NCBI GenBank assembly: GCA_951812805.1
Contig: CATOSZ010000003.1
Coordinates: 1,256,557 to 1,320,556, forward strand
DNA from: an uncultured Alphaproteobacteria bacterium
Lineage (GTDB): Bacteria; Pseudomonadota; Alphaproteobacteria; GCA-2731375
Reading direction: 5' to 3'
DNA: 64,000 nucleotides
The notes beneath the pieces were generated by a model. The model saw nothing but the letters and a program-made list of their open reading frames with translations, ran no database searches and was not told where the DNA came from. Made by a program: the position numbers and the translations under genes. Positions 53,743-63,145 of this stretch are shown here, piece by piece. Positions within the stretch are counted from its first letter, which is position 1, and each line of letters begins with the position of its first letter.

Positions 53743-54186
53743 CTAGAGGTTCCAGTTCACCCAGACACCCTGGCGGGCCTTGCGTTGCGAGCGCAGCACC
53801 AGCTCCTCGATGTCGTAGCCTTGCGCCTCCAGCCATTCCCATGACGGCCCGCTCCAGGCGGCGGCGGCGAGATCCACCCCGCCCCGCACATCGAGCCAGA
53901 CGCCTTCCTGGCGCAAGCGGCGACGCTGCTCGGGGCTAGGACCGCCGTCACGGCGCGCGCTGATCCGTCCCTGGCTGTTGATCACCCGGTGCCAGGGCAC
54001 GTCGGAGCCGGTCGGCAGCACCGCCATGGCCCGCCCGACCCTGCGCGCCGAACCGGCACCGACGACGAGCGCGATCTGGCCGTAGCTGCCGACCCGCCCC
54101 GCCGGGATCTGCCGCGTGACGTCGTAAATGCGTTCGTCGAACGCCAGGGCGGCGAGGCGCGCCGCGCTCGGTTCCTTTTCCGCCAT
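53743..54186 (-). CDS. Alkyltransferase-like (ATL) DNA repair protein of the MGMT family
   Basis: About 147 residues. It has the MGMT DNA-binding winged helix (IPAGRVGSYGQIALVVG, ARRVGRAMAV), but the reactive PCHR is PWHRVINSQGRIS. The acceptor Cys is Trp, which defines ATL proteins. These bind O6-alkylguanine and hand it to nucleotide excision repair and do not remove the alkyl group themselves. GGGA six bases upstream favours ATG 54186; 54198 is the other choice. The stop TAG lies in the CTAG target of IS1182 copy 2, so the gene end is intact. Confidence 0.88.
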   Translation of the reverse strand: MAEKEPSAARLAALAFDERIYDVTRQIPAGRVGSYGQIALVVGAGSARRVGRAMAVLPTGSDVPWHRVINSQGRISARRDGGPSPEQRRRLRQEGVWLDVRGGVDLAAAAWSGPSWEWLEAQGYDIEELVLRSQRKARQGVWVNWNL

Positions 54187-54309
54187 CTCGATTCCCATGC
54201 CCGAAACCGGTCTCTTGCCCCGACTCCAGCGCCATCGGGCCCGGATTGCAAGCCGCCATCCACACGAGCATTACCCACGCCCGTTCTGCTGCGGCAACCT
54301 GCCAGCTTG

Positions 54310-56070
54310 TCAGGCCGGCAGCCCGGCCTTGACCAGGCCCTGGCTGTAGTGATCGACATCCTCGCGGAGGCGCCAGCCGAAATTGCGCACATGGCTTGAC
54401 GCCGAGGTCCCCGGAAAGCGCGCCTCGAAGGGCACGAGCGCCGCGCGCGCTTCCTTCAGACGTCCGAGCTGCGCCAGTGCCGCCGCGCGGCAGCCGATGG
54501 CCTGGGCCTGGGCCGGCCACAGCTTGAGGCATTGGTCCGCCCAGGACACCGCCGCATCGTAACTGCGCAATTGATAATGCACAAAAGCCAGGATCGCCGC
54601 CCAATAGTGCCGGTCGGGATCGTTCGTGCCGAGACGCCAGGCGGTCTCGATCATTCGCGCGCTCTCCCCATGGTCCCCGTTGGCCCACTTGGCCATCCCA
54701 TGGGCGAACCATGCCGTCGGCGCATGAGGGTTCAGGGACAGGGAACGATGGCCATGGCGTAGCGCTTCCTCGTGCCGGCCGGAAAACGCATAGGCCGAGG
54801 CAAGGATCCAATGGGCTCGAAAATCGTCGCTGGCGAGCGCCACCGCGCGTTCGGCATCACGCACCGTACTTCGCCAGAGGTCGGTGGATAACCTGATGAA
54901 GCCGAGCTGGCCGCTGAAGAAAACGAGAACCGCCCGATAACAGTAGGCCGGCGCAAAGTCCGGATCGCGCGCCTTGATCTCGTCACAGAGCTCGAGGGCT
55001 GCCCGGAAATCGTCCTCCGTCACGCGAAAATAGTGATGCAGCATCCTCAGGTACATATCCCAGGTGTCGAGGTCACTGGTCGGGCGTTTGCGTGCCCGCT
55101 CGATCTCTTGGCGTTGCAGCGTCGGTGCCGCGCGGCTCGCGATGTTGCTGGTGATTTCGTCCTGCAACTCGAAGATATCGTCGAGTTCGCGGTCGAACCG
55201 CTCGGCCCACATGTGGTGTCCGTTCTGGGCATCGATCAGCTGCGCGGTGATGCGCACCCGGTTGGCCGACTTGCGCACGCTGCCTTCCAGGATATAGCGC
55301 GCGTCGAGCTCCGCCGCGACGAGCTTCACGTCTTTGGCTTGCCCCTTGTAGGCGAAGGTCGAGTTGCGCGCGATCACCTTGAGGTCGCGGATCAAGGACA
55401 GCGCGGTAATCAGATCTTCGGTAATGCCGTCGACGAAATACTCCTGCTCGGGATCGTTCGACATGTTGTCGAACGGCAGAACCGCAATCGCCGAACGCTC
55501 CCGCCGGGGTCGGGCGGCGGCCGCCTGGAGACCCGAGTGTTCCGCGTCCCCCGTGTCGATCCGCCAGACCCGGACGGGTTCGGCGATGTTCTTGAGCGGC
55601 TGCGGCCCCAGCTCGATCATCGCCGGCTCGATCTGCCGGTACGCGGCGTCCCGCGCCGCGCCCGAGAGTGCGATGCCGCCCGGATCGGCGACCTCCTGCA
55701 ACCGGGCGGCGACGTTCACCGTATCGCCGAACAGATCATCGCCATCGACCATGACCTCGCCGAGGTGAATGCCGAAGCGAAACAGCATCCGCCGTTCCTC
55801 CGGCAGCAGGGCATTGCGCTCGGCCATGATGCGCTGTGCCTCGATGCTGACCCGAACCGCCGCGACGACCGTTGGAAAGTCGAGCAGGATACCGTCGCCG
55901 GTGGTCTTCACGATGCGCCCGCCATGACTGTAGACCACCGGATCGACGGCATTGCGATGCGCCTTCAGCGCCGCCAGCGTTCCTTCCTCGTCGCTTCCCA
56001 TGAGACGCGAGTAGCCGACCACGTCGGCCATGACGATTGCCGCCAATTTACGTTGCGTCTCTCCGGTCAT
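54310..56070 (-). CDS. Class III adenylate/guanylate cyclase with TolB-like and TPR regions
   Basis: 586 residues. The cyclase domain is at about 1-180 (LAAIVMADVVGYSRLMGSDEEGT with the metal Asp, VDGDDLFGDTVNVAARLQ). The TolB-like segment is at about 195-310 (IAVLPFDNMSNDPEQEYFVDGITEDLITAL, LEGSVRKSANRVRITAQLID). TPR repeats run to the end (FRAHWILASAYAFSGRHEEALRHGHRSL, ACRAAALAQLGR-like). It probably makes cyclic AMP in response to unknown cues bound by the TPR part. It is the intact paralogue of the broken copy at 41591-42908. Confidence 0.9.
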   Translation of the reverse strand: MTGETQRKLAAIVMADVVGYSRLMGSDEEGTLAALKAHRNAVDPVVYSHGGRIVKTTGDGILLDFPTVVAAVRVSIEAQRIMAERNALLPEERRMLFRFGIHLGEVMVDGDDLFGDTVNVAARLQEVADPGGIALSGAARDAAYRQIEPAMIELGPQPLKNIAEPVRVWRIDTGDAEHSGLQAAAARPRRERSAIAVLPFDNMSNDPEQEYFVDGITEDLITALSLIRDLKVIARNSTFAYKGQAKDVKLVAAELDARYILEGSVRKSANRVRITAQLIDAQNGHHMWAERFDRELDDIFELQDEITSNIASRAAPTLQRQEIERARKRPTSDLDTWDMYLRMLHHYFRVTEDDFRAALELCDEIKARDPDFAPAYCYRAVLVFFSGQLGFIRLSTDLWRSTVRDAERAVALASDDFRAHWILASAYAFSGRHEEALRHGHRSLSLNPHAPTAWFAHGMAKWANGDHGESARMIETAWRLGTNDPDRHYWAAILAFVHYQLRSYDAAVSWADQCLKLWPAQAQAIGCRAAALAQLGRLKEARAALVPFEARFPGTSASSHVRNFGWRLREDVDHYSQGLVKAGLPA

Positions 56071-56209
56071 GGCGCGAGTTTAGCGATGCCTTCGCCGTTC
56101 TCAAGACGTGCGCCGGCGAGGCCCCCCACGCCAACGATTTGCACCGGTGGTGCACTTTCCACATTCTGTCCGCGCCGCGCCCGGCGGCATCGAGCCGAGG
56201 AGATAGCCG

Positions 56210-59200
56210 ATGGCGGATCCCGCCCGTCTTTCCGACCTGCACGCCCCCTGGCGCATCGGCGTCGATGTCGGCGGCACCTTCACCGATCTGGTGCTGATCG
56301 ACGCCGCCGCGGAGAGCCGGGTGGTCAAGGCCCCCTCGGTGCCGGCCGATCCGAGCCGGGGCGTGCTGGCCGCGCTCGAACGCCTGGCGGGCGATCTCGA
56401 CTGCACAGTGACGGAGATCCTGGCCGACTGCGCGCTCTTCGTGCACGGCTCGACCGTCGCAACCAACACCATGCTGGAGGGCAAGGGCGCCCGAGTCGGC
56501 CTGCTGACCACCGAGGGGTTTCGCGACACCCTCGAAATTCGCCGCGGCCTGCGCGAGGACCAGTGGAACCACCGCCAGCCCTATGCCCCGGTCCTGGTGC
56601 CGCGCCATCTGCGCCTGGGCGTCGCCGGGCGGATCGATGCCGACGGCAGCGAGCACGCCCCGCTCGCCACCGCCGATATCGACGCGGCGCTGGCGGATTT
56701 CGCCGCCGAGGGCGTGGACGCCGTCGCCATCGCCTTCTTCAACAGCTTCCTCGACGACGTCCATGAACGGGCCGCCGTCGAGCATGTCCAGGCCCGCCTG
56801 GCCGAGGGGTGGGTTACCGGATCGGCGAGCCTTTCCCCGAGCCTCGGCGAATACGAGCGTACCTCGACCGCGGTGGTGAACGCCTGCCTGTTACCACGCA
56901 TCGGCGGCTATCTCGCAGCCTTGGAAGGCGCGCTCGGCGAGCTCGGCCTGGCCCGGCCGATCCTGCTGCTGCAATCCAACGGCGGCGCGGTCTCCGTCGG
57001 TGCGGTCGCCCAGCGGCCGGTCAATCTGCTGTTGAGCGGTCCCGCCGCCGCCGTCGGCGCCCTCGACCATTACCGGGGCCTGATCCGGAGCAGCGGCCTC
57101 GGCGGCGAGGACGGCAACCTGATCTCGATGGAGATCGGCGGCACCTCCTGCGACGTGATGCTGATGGCCGACGGCGAGGTCGCGACCCGGGACGACCTGA
57201 TGATCGCCGGCTATCACGTCTCGACCCCGGCGATCGACATTCACACCATCGGCGCCGGCGGCGGCACCATCGCGCGGGTCGACGCGGCGGGCCTGCTGCA
57301 GGTCGGGCCGGAAGGGGCGGGCGCCGACCCCGGGCCGGCTTGCTACGGCAAGGGCGGCACGGCGGCGACGGTGACCGACGCCCAGCTCGTGCTCGGTCGG
57401 CTGCGCCCCGGCGCCTATGCGGACGCGGGCCTGACCCTGGACCTGGAAGCGGCGCGCGAAGCTATTCGCACGACGGTCGCCGAGCCGCTGGGACTGGATA
57501 TCCAGGCGGCCGCCTCCGGCATCATCGCGCTGCTGGAACAGAACCTGCTGCACGCGGTCGAGCACATCTCGATCGAACGCGGCCATGCCCCCGATCGCTT
57601 CACCCTGGTCGCCGCCGGCGGCGCCGGGCCGATGCATGGCACGTCAATCGCCCGCGGTCTCGGCTGCACCCGTCTCTACGTGCCCCGCGATGCCGGCGCG
57701 CTCTGCGCCGTCGGCATGCTGCATGCCGACGTTCGCCAGGACTTCCAGCGCTTCCTGCGTGGCGAACTCGACGATGTCGAGCCCGCCACGGTCGACGGCG
57801 CCCTCGGCGAGCTCGAGGCGGAAGCCCTGGCGGCCATGGCGGCGGAAGGCTTCGGTGCGGACCAGGTCCGCCTGGAGCGCGCCGTCGACCTGCACTACAC
57901 CGGCCAGCTCACCTCCCTGCGCGTGGCGCTACCGCCGGGCGGCTTCCAGGCGGCATCGGCGCGCGCGCGTTTCGAGGCCGAATACCAACGGCTCTATGGT
58001 CATGTGCAGCCCGACGGGACAATCCTCACCGGCGCCGTCCGGGTGACCGCGCGGTCCGCAACCGGCACGCCCAGGGCCGCAGTCACCGAGCCCGGCGTGG
58101 CCACCGCCGCCCGGGCGGGCGAGAGCCGGCAGGTCTGGCACGACGGTCATGGCTGGCTGGAGACGGCGATCTTCGCCGGGCCTGGCCTGGCGCCCGGCGC
58201 CACCGTCCAGGGCCCGGCGGTGATCGAGGAGCGAACGACGACCGTACTGCTCGGCCCGGGCGACGATTTGCGGGTCGACGGGGCCGACCACTTCGCCGTC
58301 CAGGTCGCCGCGGGCGAGGCGACGCGGCGGTCGGCGGCGGCGGGGCGCGATCCGGTGATCCTGGCGTTGATGCAGAACCGGCTCGACCAGATCAGCCGCC
58401 ACATGGGCTGGGTGATGACCCGGACCGCGCGCAGCCCGATCTTCAGCCAGAGCCACGACTTCTCCTGCTTCGTCACCAACCCCGAGGGGACGCTGGTCGC
58501 CAACGCGGACGGCATTCCGATCCATACCGGCGGCGGCGGCTTCGCGGTCCGTGCCCTGCTGACGGACTTCGCGGGCCGGATCCAGCCGGAGGACGTCTTC
58601 CTGCTGTCCGACCCCTATGTCGCCGGCGGCAACCACCTGCCCGATTGGGTCATCGCCCGGCCGATCTTCGTCGGCAGCCCGCAGCGCCTCGCCGGCTTCT
58701 GCTGCAACCGGGCGCACCAGTCCGATATCGGCGGCGGGCTCGCCGGCACCTACAATCCCGAGGCGACGGAGATCTGGCAGGAAGGCATTCGCCTGCCGGT
58801 CCTCAAGCTGATCGACCGGGGCGAGGTGCGCGACGATCTCTGGAAGCTGCTGCTGATCAACTCGCGCACCGCGGACCTGCTGGACGGCGACCTGCGCGCC
58901 ATGCTGGGCGCGACGCGGGTCGGCGAGGAACGGGTGGCGGCCCTGGTCGGCGAGCTGGGGCTCGAGTCCTATTTCGATCACCTCTCGGGCGTGCTCGACC
59001 ATGCCGACGCCCGCATGCGCGAGGCCGTCGCCGCCCTGCCCGACGGCGTCTATTACGGCGAAGACAAGACCGACAACGACTGCTTCGAGCGGGTCGACGT
59101 CACCATCCGGGTCGCGATGACGGTGACGGGCGACCGCCTCACCCTCGACTTCTCGCAGAGCGATCCGCAGATGCGGGGCTTCAAGAACTCCTCCCTCGCC

Positions 59201-60073
59201 AACACCTATTCGGCGGCCTTCCTCGCCCTTTCCTCCTTCTTCGACACCGACATTCCGCGCAACGAAGGCACCTATCGCTGCATCGAGATCGTCGCGCCCG
59301 AGGGCAGCATTGTGAACGCCCGCCCGCCGGCGCCGATGACCATGAACACGGTCTTCGTCGCGCACGAGATCACCCACGCGGTCTGGCGGGCGCTGGCGCA
59401 AGCCTGCCCGGAACGGGCCTGCGCCGGCTGGTCGAAGACCACGCACAACCACGTCACCGGCCCGAACCCGGACGGTAGTTCCTGGGTCATGTACCAATGG
59501 CATGCCATGGGTACGCCCGGTGCCACGGCGGAGCGCGACGGCTTTCCCCAGATGGGCCACCTGATCTCGCTCGGCGGCCTCGACCTGCCCAACCTGGAGT
59601 TCCACGAACAGCTCTTCCCCGTGCGCTACCAGCGCTGGGAGATGCGGGCCAACGCGGCGGGCCCCGGCCTCCGGCGCGGCGGCACCGGCGTGCGCTATGA
59701 AGCCGACATCCTAGTGCCCTGCACCTGGTCGTTCCGCGCCGAGGGGCTGGAGACGCCGTCGGGGCACGGCGTCCAGGGGGGTGCGGCCGGCGCCGTCGGC
59801 GAGCAGCTGATCCGCCCGGTCGAGGGAGCGGAATTCACCCCGCCGAAATACGGCGTCCGCCGGCTGAGCCCGGCCCGCATCATCGCCGACACGCCGGGCG
59901 GCGGCGGCTGGGGCGACCCCTTCGCCCGCCCGGCCGAGCTGGTCCTGCGCGACGTCCGCGACGGGGTGTTGAGCGTCGCGGCGGCCGAGCGGGATTACGG
60001 CGTTGCCATCGCCAGCAACGGGGTCGACGACGCGGCCACCCGGGCGCTCAGAGACGGCCGGGATACGCCATGA
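56210..60073 (+). CDS. Fused hydantoinase A/B (5-oxoprolinase-like) protein
   Basis: 1287 residues. The N-terminal HyuA part (about 1-690) has the ATPase signature IGVDVGGTFTDLVLID, HGSTVATNTMLEGKGARVGLLTTEGF and EIGGTSCDVMLM. The C-terminal HyuB part (about 710-1270) has MQNRLDQISRHMGWVMTRTARSPIFSQSHDFSC, GNHLPDW and the GGGGWGDPF ending. It opens a cyclic amide or carboxylates a ketone with ATP; oxoprolinases and acetone carboxylases share this fold. Most bacteria encode A and B separately, so the fusion is notable but not rare. GAGGAG before ATG 56210. Confidence 0.93.
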   Translation: MADPARLSDLHAPWRIGVDVGGTFTDLVLIDAAAESRVVKAPSVPADPSRGVLAALERLAGDLDCTVTEILADCALFVHGSTVATNTMLEGKGARVGLLTTEGFRDTLEIRRGLREDQWNHRQPYAPVLVPRHLRLGVAGRIDADGSEHAPLATADIDAALADFAAEGVDAVAIAFFNSFLDDVHERAAVEHVQARLAEGWVTGSASLSPSLGEYERTSTAVVNACLLPRIGGYLAALEGALGELGLARPILLLQSNGGAVSVGAVAQRPVNLLLSGPAAAVGALDHYRGLIRSSGLGGEDGNLISMEIGGTSCDVMLMADGEVATRDDLMIAGYHVSTPAIDIHTIGAGGGTIARVDAAGLLQVGPEGAGADPGPACYGKGGTAATVTDAQLVLGRLRPGAYADAGLTLDLEAAREAIRTTVAEPLGLDIQAAASGIIALLEQNLLHAVEHISIERGHAPDRFTLVAAGGAGPMHGTSIARGLGCTRLYVPRDAGALCAVGMLHADVRQDFQRFLRGELDDVEPATVDGALGELEAEALAAMAAEGFGADQVRLERAVDLHYTGQLTSLRVALPPGGFQAASARARFEAEYQRLYGHVQPDGTILTGAVRVTARSATGTPRAAVTEPGVATAARAGESRQVWHDGHGWLETAIFAGPGLAPGATVQGPAVIEERTTTVLLGPGDDLRVDGADHFAVQVAAGEATRRSAAAGRDPVILALMQNRLDQISRHMGWVMTRTARSPIFSQSHDFSCFVTNPEGTLVANADGIPIHTGGGGFAVRALLTDFAGRIQPEDVFLLSDPYVAGGNHLPDWVIARPIFVGSPQRLAGFCCNRAHQSDIGGGLAGTYNPEATEIWQEGIRLPVLKLIDRGEVRDDLWKLLLINSRTADLLDGDLRAMLGATRVGEERVAALVGELGLESYFDHLSGVLDHADARMREAVAALPDGVYYGEDKTDNDCFERVDVTIRVAMTVTGDRLTLDFSQSDPQMRGFKNSSLANTYSAAFLALSSFFDTDIPRNEGTYRCIEIVAPEGSIVNARPPAPMTMNTVFVAHEITHAVWRALAQACPERACAGWSKTTHNHVTGPNPDGSSWVMYQWHAMGTPGATAERDGFPQMGHLISLGGLDLPNLEFHEQLFPVRYQRWEMRANAAGPGLRRGGTGVRYEADILVPCTWSFRAEGLETPSGHGVQGGAAGAVGEQLIRPVEGAEFTPPKYGVRRLSPARIIADTPGGGGWGDPFARPAELVLRDVRDGVLSVAAAERDYGVAIASNGVDDAATRALRDGRDTP

Positions 60074-60092
60074 AGACGGGGGAGGCCGGGCG

Positions 60093-61130
60093 TTGCGCTA
60101 TAAGGGCCTGATCGGCGCGGTTCTGCTCGTCGTCGCGGGCTATACCGGGTTCTATTTCTTCGTCGCCCAGACCATGGTCGGCGGCATCGAGGGCTGGGTC
60201 GGCGCCTGGCGCGCCCAGGGCGGCACCGCCGAGTATGCGCGCCTCGAGCGGCAGGGTTTCCCCTACCGGATCGTCGTCGACATCGACAGGCCGCGGCTGG
60301 CGCCGCCCGGTCCCGGCACACCGCCCGCCTGGTCGGCCGGGCATCTCGCCGCGGTGATCCAGCCCTGGAACTTCCGCCATGTCATCTTCGATCTGACGAG
60401 CCGCCACCGGATCGGCCCCTTCGCCACCGGCCCGGGGCGGCAACTGGATATCGACCTGACGGTGGGCGAAGGCCTGGCCAGCCATCGCCAGGACGACGTC
60501 GGCCGACTGCACGACCTGGCCGTCGACCTGAAAGAGCTCACCGGCACGGCGACGATGCGCGTCGGGACCGGCAAATTCCCCGCCGCGATCACCGGCGAGC
60601 GGGCGCAACTGCACGTCCGGCGCTCCGACGCTCCGGCGAGGATCGGCGAGGTCTCGCTGCGCCTTGATAACGTGGCCGTCGGCGATGTGGCCTGGATGGC
60701 GCCGGTCGAGCGCCTCGCCCTGCTCGCGGAGATCGGCGGGCCGGAGCCGTCGCCGGCCCCGCCCGCGGAGATGCTGCTCGCCTGGCGCGACGGCGGCGGT
60801 GCGGTCGAGGTCAAACAGCTGACGTTGATCTGGGGCGAAGCGGAAATCCGCGCCGAGGGGACCTTGTCGCTCGACCAGGAAACCCGGTTGATCGGGGCCC
60901 TCACCGCGAAGGTCAAGGGACACCGGGCCTTGCTGGAACGCGCCGTGCTGGCAGGCGCGATGCGCCGGGGCGATGCCGACAAGGCGCTGCCGATCCTGAA
61001 CATCCTGGCAGCGGCCGCGGGCGGCCAGCTTTCGGTGCCGGTGACGCTGCAGGACGGGATCCTGAAGCTCGGCCCCGTCGCGATCGCCCGCCTGGCGCCT
61101 ATTCTTCCCCGCCGTCTTCGGGCTCGCTAG
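60093..61130 (+). CDS. DUF2125 family exported/membrane-anchored protein
   Basis: 345 residues with a short N-terminal anchor (GLIGAVLLVVAGYTGFYFFVAQTMV), then a beta-rich DUF2125 body (GGTAEYARLERQGFPYRIVVDI, WNFRHVIFDLTSRHRIG, LTLIWGEAEIRAEGTLSLD). The start is taken as TTG 60093, because GGGGGAGG lies 7 bases before it and the anchor follows at once; there is no ATG nearby in frame. Its end overlaps the convergent tyrA gene by 32 bp. Function of the family is unknown; it is often next to tyrA in this class. Confidence 0.78.
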   Translation: MRYKGLIGAVLLVVAGYTGFYFFVAQTMVGGIEGWVGAWRAQGGTAEYARLERQGFPYRIVVDIDRPRLAPPGPGTPPAWSAGHLAAVIQPWNFRHVIFDLTSRHRIGPFATGPGRQLDIDLTVGEGLASHRQDDVGRLHDLAVDLKELTGTATMRVGTGKFPAAITGERAQLHVRRSDAPARIGEVSLRLDNVAVGDVAWMAPVERLALLAEIGGPEPSPAPPAEMLLAWRDGGGAVEVKQLTLIWGEAEIRAEGTLSLDQETRLIGALTAKVKGHRALLERAVLAGAMRRGDADKALPILNILAAAAGGQLSVPVTLQDGILKLGPVAIARLAPILPRRLRAR

Positions 61131-62052
61131 GCAGCCAGCGGCCGAAGTCGGGCGCCGCCGTTTCCTGGCCCGCATCGATGATGCCGCGCCGGATCGCCCG
61201 GGTGCGCGAGAACAACTCGAACAACGCGTCGCCGTCGTTCCAGCGGATGGCCCGCTGCAACGCGAACAGGTCCTCGGTAAAGCGGCCGAGAACCTCCAGC
61301 ACCGCTTCCCGGTTGGTGAGAAAGACGTCGCGCCAGAATTCCGGGTCGGAGGCGGCGATGCGGGTGAAGTCGCGGAAGCCGCCGGCGGAATACTTGATCA
61401 CTTCGCTTTCCGTCACCGTCTCCAGGTCGTCCGCCGTGCCGACGATGTTGTAGGCGATCAGATGCGGCAGGTGCGAGGTCACAGCCAGCACCAGGTCGTG
61501 GTGCTGGGCCTCCATCAGCTCGACCCGGCTGCCGATCCGGGTCCAGAAGTCGTGCACGAGCGCAATCGCCTTCGCATCCGCATCCGCCGCCGGCGTCAGG
61601 ATGCACCAGCGATCGTCGAACAGCTCGGCGAAACCGGAACGCGGACCCGACTGTTCCGTGCCGGCGACCGGATGCCCCGGGATCAGATGCACGCCCGCCG
61701 GCAGGTGCGGGCCGACCTGCTCGAAGACCTGCGCCTTGACCGAGCCGACGTCGGAGACGATCGCACCCGGCTTCAAGGCAGGCGCGATGGCCCGGGCGAC
61801 GTCGACATAGGTGCCGAGATGGCTGCAGAGGATGATCAGGTCCGCATCCACCACCGCGTCTGCCGGGTCGAGATGGGCGCTGTCGACGATGCCGAGTTCA
61901 AGGCAGGCATCACGGCTGCCTGCACTGCGGGTAACGCCGGCGATGTGGCCGGCGAGGCCGCCACGCTTCGCAGCGCGCGCGATGGAGGAGCCGATCAGGC
62001 CGACGCCGATCAGCGCCAGCTTGCCGACCAGGGGCGTTGTCATGTCACTCAT
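61099..62052 (-). CDS. tyrA: Prephenate/arogenate dehydrogenase
   Basis: 317 residues. It oxidatively decarboxylates prephenate or arogenate in tyrosine synthesis. The dinucleotide loop GVGLIGSSIA starts the Rossmann domain, SDVGSVKAQV follows and GHPVAGTEQSGP is the TyrA signature with its catalytic His. The helical C-terminal half (TSHLPHLIAYNIVG, AGGFRDFTRIAASDPEFWRDVF) forms the dimer. Specificity for arogenate is common in alphaproteobacteria but not provable here. Its start overlaps the hisC stop by 8 bp. Confidence 0.93.
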   Translation of the reverse strand: MSDMTTPLVGKLALIGVGLIGSSIARAAKRGGLAGHIAGVTRSAGSRDACLELGIVDSAHLDPADAVVDADLIILCSHLGTYVDVARAIAPALKPGAIVSDVGSVKAQVFEQVGPHLPAGVHLIPGHPVAGTEQSGPRSGFAELFDDRWCILTPAADADAKAIALVHDFWTRIGSRVELMEAQHHDLVLAVTSHLPHLIAYNIVGTADDLETVTESEVIKYSAGGFRDFTRIAASDPEFWRDVFLTNREAVLEVLGRFTEDLFALQRAIRWNDGDALFELFSRTRAIRRGIIDAGQETAAPDFGRWLPSEPEDGGEE

Positions 62053-63145
62053 CCGATGTCGCGAGAAACGCCTCCACCGCCTCGATCACCGCGCGGTTTT
62101 CGTCTTCGAGGCCGATCGAGAAGCGCAAATGTCCGGGCAGGCCATAGCCGGCGACGGCGCGCGGCAGAATACCGTGCGCGTTCAGATAGGCCAGCGCCGC
62201 CGGGGCCGACGTCGGCCCATCGGCACCGAAGTCGACGGTCACGAAATTGGCAATGCTGGGGATCGGCGTCAGGCCGAGGCGCTGGAATTCGGCGGTGAGC
62301 CAAGGCAGCCACACGTCGTTGTGCTTGCGGGCCTTGTGCGCGTGTTCCTGATCGCGAAGCGCGGCGATGGCCGCAGCCTGAGCCGCCGCGTTCACGTTGA
62401 AGGGCCCGCGAACCCGATGATAGACCCCGACCACGTCCGCCGGCGCATAGGCCCAGCCGACCCGGAGCGCGGCCAGCCCATAAAGCTTGGAGAAAGTCCG
62501 CGTCATCACCACGTTGTCGGCGCCGCGCGCCAGCTCCGCGCCGGCGTCGTAATCGTTGCGCGAGACGAACTCGGCATAGGCGGCGTCGATTACCAGCAAC
62601 ACGTCGTCCGGCAACCCCGCCCGCAGCCGTTCGAGTTCGCCGGCCGGCAGGTAGGTCCCGGTCGGATTGTTCGGATTGGCGACGAACACGACCCGGGTGC
62701 GCGGCGTCACCGCCGCCAGGAAGGCGTCGACGGAGGCGGTATGGTCGCTCTCCGGCGCGGCCACCGGGATGGCGCCGGCCGCCTTGGCGGCGATCGGATA
62801 CATCAGAAAGCCGTGCTGGCTGTAGAGCACTTCGTCGCCGGGGCCGGTATAGGCGCTGACCAGAGTGCCGATGATCTCGTCCGAGCCGTTGCCGGTGATG
62901 ATCCGCTCGGCTTCCAGGCCGAACGTCTCGGCGATGGTGCGGCGTAGCGAATCGCTGCCGCCGTCGGGATAGCGGTGCAGTTCAGCCGCGAGCGCCCGGT
63001 AGGCCTCGATCGCCGCCGGGCTCGGCCCGATGGCGCTTTCGTTGCTCGAGAGCTTGATCGTGCGCGCCGCGCCCTCGACGTCGCTATCGCCGCCGACATA
63101 GGGCGAGATGTCGAGAATGCCCGCGCGGGGCCGGGGTGAGGTCAT
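62045..63145 (-). CDS. hisC: Histidinol-phosphate / aromatic aminotransferase
   Basis: 366 residues, PLP fold type I. LSSNESAIGPSP begins the substrate region, GNGSDEIIG is near the cofactor phosphate, ANPNNPTGTYLP holds the Asn contact, DAAYAEF the Asp/Tyr pair and TRTFSKLYGLAALRVGW the Schiff-base Lys. Placed between tyrA and chorismate mutase it probably transaminates prephenate or 4-hydroxyphenylpyruvate, as HisC-type enzymes of aromatic operons do, with or without a histidine role. It overlaps chorismate mutase by 4 bp. Confidence 0.92.
   Translation of the reverse strand: MTSPRPRAGILDISPYVGGDSDVEGAARTIKLSSNESAIGPSPAAIEAYRALAAELHRYPDGGSDSLRRTIAETFGLEAERIITGNGSDEIIGTLVSAYTGPGDEVLYSQHGFLMYPIAAKAAGAIPVAAPESDHTASVDAFLAAVTPRTRVVFVANPNNPTGTYLPAGELERLRAGLPDDVLLVIDAAYAEFVSRNDYDAGAELARGADNVVMTRTFSKLYGLAALRVGWAYAPADVVGVYHRVRGPFNVNAAAQAAAIAALRDQEHAHKARKHNDVWLPWLTAEFQRLGLTPIPSIANFVTVDFGADGPTSAPAALAYLNAHGILPRAVAGYGLPGHLRFSIGLEDENRAVIEAVEAFLATSDE

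Noticed and set aside
56809..59478. An 889-residue plus-strand frame within the hydantoinase fusion gene
   Set aside because: Arg/Pro-rich shifted frame of the real gene.
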